A stretch of 9,245 bases of DNA from UBA1447 sp964612185 (GTDB taxonomy: Bacteria; Bacillota; Clostridia; Oscillospirales; Acutalibacteraceae), in assembly GCA_964612185.1 (NCBI GenBank), contig CAZTCR010000073.1, forward strand, positions 1 to 9,245, in the 5' to 3' direction. Each line of letters opens with the position of its first letter. Within the stretch, counting starts at the first letter, position 1. A program made the position numbers and the translations under genes. The notes under the pieces were generated by a model, which was given only the letters and a program-made list of their open reading frames with translations, was not told where the DNA came from and searched no databases. Positions 1 to 5,545 of this stretch are shown here, one piece after another.

Positions 1-26
1 TGAACACGGTTCTCCCGAATCTGTAG

Positions 27-45
27 GGGACGCGTTTTGCGTCCC
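27..45. repeat. GC-rich perfect hairpin at the left edge
   Basis: The arms GGGACGC (27-33) and GCGTCCC (39-45) are perfectly complementary around a 5-nt loop (GTTTT). It is preceded by TGTAG and followed by GGTAC rather than by a T-run, so it is not a standard intrinsic terminator on either strand. The form 'TGTAGGGG...hairpin...CCCG' recalls short dispersed intergenic hairpin repeats of clostridial genomes. That is a recollection and only one copy is seen here. No gene is visible in positions 1-109. Confidence 0.5.
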
Positions 46-65
46 GGTACTTGTATCCATCACTC

Positions 66-97
66 AAAAAGCGCCCGCCGAAGCGGACGCTTTTTTT
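66..97. terminator. Bidirectional intrinsic terminator after the lipase pair
   Basis: Arms AAAAAGCGCCCGC (66-78) and GCGGACGCTTTTT (83-95) form a 13-bp stem with one mismatch and a CGAA tetraloop. There is a 7-nt T-run on the plus strand (91-97) and a 5-nt T-run on the minus strand. It starts about 13 bp past the stop codon of the minus-strand lipase gene and would end the lipase transcript. It could also stop a plus-strand transcript entering from the left. Confidence 0.85.
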
Positions 98-109
98 CAT
101 TTTTCCATA

Positions 110-1336
110 TTACAGCGAATTGATCAGCGTTAACTGCGCCAGGTAAAACGGCTTCACTTCCACCGGCCGGGTCAGCCCGCCCGTGATGGCCAGATGGTCC
201 CCATGGAAGACCGGCATAATTTGCCAGACACCGGGGCTGATAACGGCGGGGTCAAAGATTTTTTGCGCTTCGTTCGCCGGCGCCGTGCAGGAAATGGTGT
301 TAACAATGCCGTCATTGCTCAACCAACTCCCGTCAATCACCTTGCCGCCCGGCGTGACCGCCTGCGCTTTGCACATAAACAACGATGTCACCAGCAGCAT
401 GGTATCTGTCAGTTCCGGGTCCGGTACCCGCTGGGTGGGCAGGATGCCGGCTTTTGTGCTATCCGTCGGGACAGAAAAATAATATACATTGTTCAGCGGC
501 GCCAGTCGCGCGTTCAGTTTTTCAGCGCCGTCCGGGGAAAGGTCATAAACGCCCGTATCCTCCCCGATGCCGTCGGTGAACACCTGGCTGATTCGTTTGA
601 GGTAATCAAATATGCCCAAAAATGACGGACCCTCGCCGGTAATTCCCCGTATATCCGCCCTTTGGGCAAGCGAAAACAACAGCCCCGAAAGCAGGGTGAG
701 CGAGGAGCCGTTGTGCGGTGAGGCAAGCGTTGTGACGCTGTGCACCCACGCCGCCTTACCGCCCGTAAACAGACCGGAAACCTCGCCCGCCGGTACCGCA
801 GCCAACTCGTCCGAATCCCCGTTGGCAAGCAGCTCGGTCATGAGCCGCACCGTCGCGCCGCCGAAGCTGTGGCAGACAAAATTAACTTTTTGAATACCGC
901 CCTTGCCGTCGCTGTTTCCCCATCCCGACAACAGACGGTCATACCGGTAATCCGTGCCGTATCGGGCGTGACCGTACCGGGCGGCGTGTGCCGCGCCGTA
1001 ATCGACAACAGTGCCGGTCATCTGCGCATACAATTCACATGCTCTGTCCCACGCGCTGTCCACCGGGTCCACGGTGGACGCGTAACAGTCAAACCCTTGT
1101 GTGTTGAGGTAACGGATAATATCGCCGCTTTGCATGCCCCAATACGGAAAGGTTCTGTAAAACCGGTCATATCTGCCATACCCGCAGTAACCGGTGACAA
1201 AAACGAACGGATAATTTGTGCCTGTTTCAGCCTGAACAGCCGGCGCGGCCGAAACGGAAAGCGGCTGCAGCGCGAAAACGAAAATCAGGAGAATGCACAG
1301 TAATTTTTTTACGGTTGTTTGAACGGACTTATGCAT
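110..1336 (-). CDS. Secreted triacylglycerol lipase, staphylococcal/Geobacillus (family I.5/I.6) type, downstream paralog
   Basis: Predicted exported serine hydrolase of the alpha/beta fold that would hydrolyse acylglycerol or other carboxyl esters outside the cell. The N-terminus has basic residues, then a hydrophobic stretch (LLCILLIFVFAL) ending near SVSA-A, a signal peptide. In 408-residue numbering the triad is Ser157 in CHSFGG, Asp342 in SNDGIV and His381 in HGDH. The block WDRACELYAQ ... VDYGAAHAARYGHARYG carries Asp97, His117 and His123, matching three of the four zinc ligands known in thermoalkalophilic Geobacillus lipases. The fourth was not located. The usual Gly before His-Ser is Cys155. 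The start at 1336 is chosen because AAAGGG lies 12 nt upstream; the ATG at 1348 directly abuts that motif, leaving no spacing, and would give 412 residues. It follows its paralog by 61 bp and is probably cotranscribed with it. Lipase class is firm; the natural ester is unknown. Confidence 0.9.
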   Translation of the reverse strand: MHKSVQTTVKKLLCILLIFVFALQPLSVSAAPAVQAETGTNYPFVFVTGYCGYGRYDRFYRTFPYWGMQSGDIIRYLNTQGFDCYASTVDPVDSAWDRACELYAQMTGTVVDYGAAHAARYGHARYGTDYRYDRLLSGWGNSDGKGGIQKVNFVCHSFGGATVRLMTELLANGDSDELAAVPAGEVSGLFTGGKAAWVHSVTTLASPHNGSSLTLLSGLLFSLAQRADIRGITGEGPSFLGIFDYLKRISQVFTDGIGEDTGVYDLSPDGAEKLNARLAPLNNVYYFSVPTDSTKAGILPTQRVPDPELTDTMLLVTSLFMCKAQAVTPGGKVIDGSWLSNDGIVNTISCTAPANEAQKIFDPAVISPGVWQIMPVFHGDHLAITGGLTRPVEVKPFYLAQLTLINSL

Positions 1337-1397
1337 ACTTTTTACCATCCCTTTAGCTTGATTGAATAAAATTAAACGAAAATTAGCGGCAATAAAA

Positions 1398-2636
1398 CTA
1401 CAGCGAATTAATCAGCCGCAGCTGTTCGAGATACATCGCGTTGATATCGACCGCATAAGACAATCCGCCGATAACCGCGGCATGGTCGCCCCGGTATGTC
1501 GGCATAATATGCCAGATGCCGGGGCTTATATCGGCAGGGTCGAATACCCGCTGCGGCTCGTTAAACGGCGCAATGGTGGAAACGGTGTTGACCACACCGT
1601 CATTGTTGAACCACCGTTCATCAATAACAATGCCCTTGTCTGTTACGGCTGTGCCTCTTCCGATCATATAAATGTTTGTGTAAAACAGAGGGTCCGCGAC
1701 AGATGTGTCCGGAATCCTTTTTGCCGAACGAGGGGATTCAACCGTCGCGTCCGAAGGGAAAGAAAAATAATAGATATTTTCATTTGCCGAAAGATTCTTA
1801 TTGAGTTCAAACGCGCCGTCAACATACAAATCACACAGACCCCAGTCTTTGACACGCAGAAGTGACAGTGATTTCCCAATGCTGTAGATATCTTTGAACA
1901 CTGGTCTGGTTTTAAGCGGTTCAAGGCCTTTGAAGGCGTCAAAAGCCGTGATCAATTCGACCGGTGAAAAAACGAGCACCGAATCCGCGCCGTTATGCGG
2001 CGCGGCATATGTTGTGATGCTGTGTATCCAATCCGCCTTGCCGCCCGTAAAAAGCGGGGAAACACCCCTGCCGGAAACCGCGCCCGATGTGCCTGCAAAT
2101 TCTTCGGGCGAACCGTCTGCCAGCAACTGCGCAAGCAGGCGTATGGTAGCCCCGCCGAAACTGTGCCCGACGAGGTTCACTTTATTGATACCGCCGCTGC
2201 CGTCCGGTTCACCCCAGCCGGTGAGCAGCGGTTTTTTACTGTAATCGGTGCCGAATCTTTTGTGGTTATAACGCGCGGCATGGACTCCCCCGTAGTCAAC
2301 CACCGTACCGGTCATTTGCGCGTATAGCTCGCAGGCGCGGTCCCATGCGCTGCCGAGGGGGTCAACGGATGCCGCGCCGCATTCAAACCCCTGTTCATTC
2401 AAATACTTGATTAAATCACCGTTCAGCCTGCCCCAGTAAGGCAGGGCGTTGTTGAGCCGGTCATACTGTCCCCAACCGGCGTAGCCGGCAACAAAGACGA
2501 ATGGGTAATTTGTGCCTTTTTCGTTTTCCCCACCGGCGGCCGCCGAAAAAGAAAAGGCTGCAGACAGGATCCCGAAAACCAGAAACACACAAAGCAGCTT
2601 TCTCGCAAAACGAACCTTTGGTTTATACGCTGTCAT
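1398..2636 (-). CDS. Secreted triacylglycerol lipase, staphylococcal/Geobacillus type, upstream paralog
   Basis: Exported lipase closely related to the following gene; the two share long identical blocks such as SAWDRACELYAQMTGTVVDYG and LFTGGKA. With the 412-residue start, a basic n-region (KPKVRFARK) and hydrophobic core (LLCVFLVFGILSAAF) end at SFSAAA, a signal peptide. The triad is Ser159 in GHSFGG, Asp346 in NNDGVV and His385 in RGDH. Asp99, His119 and His125 match three zinc ligands of Geobacillus lipases. The start at 2636 is preferred: AAGGGG sits 7 nt upstream and a strong promoter predicts a transcript start near 2669. The ATG at 2657 (419 residues) would have almost no leader and no ribosome binding site. 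First gene of a two-gene lipase transcript. The segment between the serine and aspartate motifs differs strongly from the paralog, suggesting different lid or substrate preference. Confidence 0.92.
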   Translation of the reverse strand: MTAYKPKVRFARKLLCVFLVFGILSAAFSFSAAAGGENEKGTNYPFVFVAGYAGWGQYDRLNNALPYWGRLNGDLIKYLNEQGFECGAASVDPLGSAWDRACELYAQMTGTVVDYGGVHAARYNHKRFGTDYSKKPLLTGWGEPDGSGGINKVNLVGHSFGGATIRLLAQLLADGSPEEFAGTSGAVSGRGVSPLFTGGKADWIHSITTYAAPHNGADSVLVFSPVELITAFDAFKGLEPLKTRPVFKDIYSIGKSLSLLRVKDWGLCDLYVDGAFELNKNLSANENIYYFSFPSDATVESPRSAKRIPDTSVADPLFYTNIYMIGRGTAVTDKGIVIDERWFNNDGVVNTVSTIAPFNEPQRVFDPADISPGIWHIMPTYRGDHAAVIGGLSYAVDINAMYLEQLRLINSL

Positions 2637-2675
2637 ACGTCCACCCCTTGATTTCATTCAGTTTCACTTAAAACG

Positions 2676-2703
2676 ATTATATCATTAATCTGATTTTCTT
2701 CAA
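2676..2703 (-). promoter_or_regulatory. Sigma-A promoter of the lipase pair, extended -10
   Basis: On the minus strand the -35 box TTGAAG (2698-2703) is separated by 16 nt from a perfect -10 box TATAAT (2676-2681), preceded by TG at the extended -10 position (TGATATAAT). An A/T-rich stretch immediately upstream of the -35 (about 2704-2720) could act as an UP element. The expected start is near 2669, giving a leader of about 33 nt to the ATG at 2636. Confidence 0.85.
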
Positions 2704-2735
2704 GCATTTTTATATAAATATGTCTTCGCGCATGG

Positions 2736-2763
2736 CAGTGTAAATCTATTAAGCTTTACACTG
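2736..2763. promoter_or_regulatory. Perfect 9-bp inverted repeat, copy 1 of TGTAAA-N10-TTTACA
   Basis: Arms CAGTGTAAA (2736-2744) and TTTACACTG (2755-2763) are perfect reverse complements around a 10-nt spacer. It starts 5 nt past the stop of the small acetyltransferase gene and about 33 bp upstream of the lipase -35 box. No T-run follows on the minus strand, so it is a poor intrinsic terminator. The inner 22 bp (2739-2760) match the palindrome at 7766-7787 at 17 positions with the same spacing. That suggests a binding site for one dimeric regulator, which is inferred. A factorless stem ending the operon transcript is the alternative. Confidence 0.55.
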
Positions 2764-2768
2764 TTCTT

Positions 2769-3257
2769 CTACAATTTCAGCACTAATTTATAGTCGTTTT
2801 CGTCCCCTTCGCCCGTGATAACAAACCCGCACTTTGCATACAGCTTTTGCCCGGCTGTATTATCTTTGTCCGTGGTGAGGCGCAGCTCCTTTTTACCGTT
2901 TTCACGGCAGATGTTTATCATATAATCCATCATGCGCCGGCCGACACCCAAACCCTGCCACCTGTCTCCAACCGCAATACCGAGCCAGGGGCTTTCTTTA
3001 TCCCAGCTGCCCAAAAAGCAATAGCCCGCCGCGGATTTAATGCCTTCTTTTTCCGCAATAGCGATGAAGCGCTTGCATTCCGGATCTGCCAGCCCTTCGC
3101 CCGTGAATTTTTGCGCCGTTTCGATGGTAAAGTCATGCGGGCGGAACTTTGCCCTGCTCCGCTCGGACAGGTCGCAGAAGTGATTGTACAGCAGCTGCGT
3201 GTCCCCGGCATCCATCGGTCTGACGGTTATTGTAATGTCTTCACCGGTTTTTAACAC
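2769..3257 (-). CDS. Small GNAT-family N-acetyltransferase
   Basis: Single-domain GNAT protein that should transfer an acyl group from acyl-CoA to an amine or N-terminus in the cytoplasm; the acceptor is unknown. In 162-residue numbering the acetyl-CoA pyrophosphate-binding motif A is RWQGLGVGRR (99-108, the Q/R-x-x-G-x-G/A pattern). Motif B is around 133-145 (NTAGQKLYAKCGF), with the usual Asn and the Tyr preceding the GF turn. The chosen start is GTG at 3257, because GGGGG lies 7 nt upstream. A TTG at 3278 would add seven residues but has no ribosome binding site. It lies 26 bp after the Eis-like gene and is the last gene of the probable operon. Its place next to another acetyltransferase does not define a substrate; detoxification or ribosomal protein acetylation are both possible. 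Confidence 0.85.
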   Translation of the reverse strand: MLKTGEDITITVRPMDAGDTQLLYNHFCDLSERSRAKFRPHDFTIETAQKFTGEGLADPECKRFIAIAEKEGIKSAAGYCFLGSWDKESPWLGIAVGDRWQGLGVGRRMMDYMINICRENGKKELRLTTDKDNTAGQKLYAKCGFVITGEGDENDYKLVLKL

Positions 3258-3283
3258 GGTTATACCCCCGCTAATCAATAAGA

Positions 3284-4411
3284 TTAAAAATGCTCAAACA
3301 GCCCGTTGTTCCTTTTAGGGAAGGCTCTGAAGAAATCCTTCGCATCCGTTTGCAGAACAACGCCGGGCATATACGGCGCATTTTGTGTCGTGATATGTTC
3401 ATACCCGTACAGAATTTGCGTGAACGCGGGCATTGGCGCGGCAATATCGAATGTGCCGTTATCAGTAATTTTCTTTATTTGGACCTTATCATTTTCGTAC
3501 TCAACCTCATAAACGCCCCTTGTAAAGGCAAGCGTGTCATCCACCTTCACAACAAAATGCCCGTGCTCCTTCGGATAGGCATTCAACGCGAGCATTGCTT
3601 CCACATTGAGGATCCTGCCCATTACATCGGGAATCAAGGTATATTTTGTATGGGTATAGTGCCGCAGGGCAAGGTCCACCTCCGGGGACATCGCGCAGTT
3701 GTGGATTTTGACCGTTTCCAGCTCCCCCTCGAACATCCGCATAAACCCAAACAGGGCATACAGAGATGCCGGCGTGGTAAACGCCATTTCATGCACATGC
3801 AAGTACACGCTTGCCATGCGGTTGACCGAATAAAAGTTTTCGACACTCAGGGTGATAGCGGATGCCGGCTTGCCGGCTTGCTCGTACCAAATATAGGTGG
3901 TCGGCTCCGTTAGCTTTGACGCTTGTTTGTAGTGGCGGCCGTCATAACGCCGGAACATAATGTTTCTGTTTTTGGCAAATTGTTCAAAAACCGCCAGCGC
4001 GTCAGCAACCCCTTCATCGCTGTTCAGGCGCTTCAAGTCAGAACACCGTTTAAAGCAATCGAGGGCGGTCATGGGAAATTCCAGAATTTTATGGTCGGCA
4101 ATTTTTTCATAACCGAATTTTCGGTAATAAGCGAACGAAAACGGATGCAGCATGCTCACCGCCCAGCCCCTTTCGGGCGCGAGCAGAAAAGCGTCCTCCA
4201 TGAGCCGGCGGACACACCCGCGACGCCTGTATTCCGGCTCGGTGCCAAGACCGCCGATGGTAAGTGTCTTCACAAAATTGCCGCAATAACGGCTTTGCAA
4301 GGTATTAACCCCGCCATGTGCCATGCAGGTTTCGCCGTCATCCTCATATACACCCCAACTCTCCCGTTCGGTGTATGCATCGGCGCTTTTACCGGTCACT
4401 TTAATCAACAT
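3284..4411 (-). CDS. Eis-like GNAT acetyltransferase with C-terminal SCP2-like domain
   Basis: 375 residues, close to the usual Eis-family length of about 400. The N-terminal GNAT domain carries motif A in GGLGTEPEYRRRGCVRRLM (53-71) and the family block SMLHPFSFAYYRKFGYE (86-102). A second GNAT-like half and a C-terminal SCP2-like sterol-carrier fold (about 270-375) follow. In Mycobacterium tuberculosis Eis, an aminoglycoside acetyltransferase, catalysis uses a Tyr in a YGRFGY context and the carboxylate of a C-terminal Phe. Here Tyr96 sits in YRKFGY and the last residue is Phe375, so both parts are kept. ATG at 4411 follows AGGGGGG by 8 nt. It starts 13 bp after the dehydrogenase stop, implying cotranscription. 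Eis homologues are widespread and often have unknown acceptors (polyamines, aminoglycosides, peptides), so a resistance role is not claimed. Confidence 0.88.
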   Translation of the reverse strand: MLIKVTGKSADAYTERESWGVYEDDGETCMAHGGVNTLQSRYCGNFVKTLTIGGLGTEPEYRRRGCVRRLMEDAFLLAPERGWAVSMLHPFSFAYYRKFGYEKIADHKILEFPMTALDCFKRCSDLKRLNSDEGVADALAVFEQFAKNRNIMFRRYDGRHYKQASKLTEPTTYIWYEQAGKPASAITLSVENFYSVNRMASVYLHVHEMAFTTPASLYALFGFMRMFEGELETVKIHNCAMSPEVDLALRHYTHTKYTLIPDVMGRILNVEAMLALNAYPKEHGHFVVKVDDTLAFTRGVYEVEYENDKVQIKKITDNGTFDIAAPMPAFTQILYGYEHITTQNAPYMPGVVLQTDAKDFFRAFPKRNNGLFEHF

Positions 4412-4424
4412 CGGGCGTGCCCCC

Positions 4425-5525
4425 CTATCTGTTTGTCAGTACGGTTTTGATACTTTTGCCGGATTTCGCCGCTTCTATGGCTTCGTTGGTATCTTCCACC
4501 CGATAACTGCACGCCAAAGACAAAACAAGCGCGTGCAGCTGCGGGTTTGCCTGCATAAAATTCAGATAAGCTTCGACATCCGAAACGGAATACTGGGATG
4601 AGCCGATGAGCTGCAGGGCATTAAAAGTAATCATCTGAGGGGCGATGTCAACCGTGCCGCTGTTTGAATATTGCCCCGGAATCAGGTACACCCCGCGGTT
4701 TCGGAGCAACCCGAGCCCCTGCGGCACTGCGGCCGGATTGCCGGAGGCTTCAAACACCAAATCCGCGCCGGGTCCGCCGGATATTTCTTTTATTTTTGCT
4801 GTCAATTCTTCTGTCTTTGTTCTATCTAGACTGAACACCGCTGTCGCCCCGAGTTTTAACGCCGCCGCCTTTTTATCCGTGTTTGCGCGGCCGGTAACGG
4901 CAATAATATTTTTAACACCGGCTGCAGCCAGGTACATCACGGCAAACGCGCCGACGGGGCCCATTCCCTGCACCACGGCCGTTGATATCTGCACCAAGTC
5001 GACACCAGCTTTTTTGGCCAAGCCGAAAGCATGGAGTGCTGTCGGCCCCGCGCAGGCAAACACGCAGGCGGTTGCGGCGTCCACACCGTCCGGTATTTTA
5101 ATCAGATTTTTCACCGGTGAATAGTTATATTCGGCGTATCCGCCGTAAAAGTGCGGCGCCGTTTCCGGGTCACCGCCGTTGGTGAGCCCCATATTCAGGC
5201 AGTTGGCGTCGTCCCCTGTGCTGCACAGCAGGCATTCCCCGCACGGGCAAGCGATATCCACAATCACACGGTCACCGGCCTTGATGCCGGACGCCGCGCT
5301 ATTATCTGCCGAGATTTCTTCCACCTCGCCGACAAACTCGTGCCCGATGATGCCGGGAAACGGCACAGGGATTTTGCCGCGGTGGATATGGACATCCGTT
5401 CCGCAAATGCCGCTGGCAATCAGCCGCATTTTTGCCATGCCCGCAGGCGGTGGAGTGAGCTCAAATTCTTTAATGATAAACGGTTTTTCCGGGCCGTTAA
5501 ATACGGCCGCTTTTGCTGTTTTCAT
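4425..5525 (-). CDS. Zinc-dependent medium-chain alcohol dehydrogenase
   Basis: Cytosolic MDR-superfamily oxidoreductase that interconverts an alcohol or polyol with its aldehyde or ketone; 366 residues, a normal length. The catalytic zinc ligands are Cys41 (GICGTD) and His62 with Glu63 (GHEF), probably with Cys158 as third ligand. The structural zinc lobe is intact as Cys95, Cys98, Cys101 and Cys109. The Rossmann motif is GMGPVG (187-192). At the end of the second Rossmann strand, where NAD-specific members have Asp, the sequence reads AVTGRANT (209-216), hinting at NADP(H) preference. ATG at 5525 follows AAAGGA by 9 nt. It begins 20 bp after the glycyl radical enzyme stop, so the two are almost certainly cotranscribed and it probably acts on that enzyme's carbonyl product or supplies its substrate. 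The substrate is unassigned; sorbitol- or threonine-dehydrogenase-like activity cannot be excluded. Confidence 0.93.
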   Translation of the reverse strand: MKTAKAAVFNGPEKPFIIKEFELTPPPAGMAKMRLIASGICGTDVHIHRGKIPVPFPGIIGHEFVGEVEEISADNSAASGIKAGDRVIVDIACPCGECLLCSTGDDANCLNMGLTNGGDPETAPHFYGGYAEYNYSPVKNLIKIPDGVDAATACVFACAGPTALHAFGLAKKAGVDLVQISTAVVQGMGPVGAFAVMYLAAAGVKNIIAVTGRANTDKKAAALKLGATAVFSLDRTKTEELTAKIKEISGGPGADLVFEASGNPAAVPQGLGLLRNRGVYLIPGQYSNSGTVDIAPQMITFNALQLIGSSQYSVSDVEAYLNFMQANPQLHALVLSLACSYRVEDTNEAIEAAKSGKSIKTVLTNR

Positions 5526-5545
5526 GATGAGTTATCCTTTCAGGG

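Noticed and set aside
183..1303. Several plus-strand open frames over the first lipase gene
   Set aside because: They are shadow frames opposite a gene with complete catalytic motifs and signal peptide; none has a recognisable domain or ribosome binding site.
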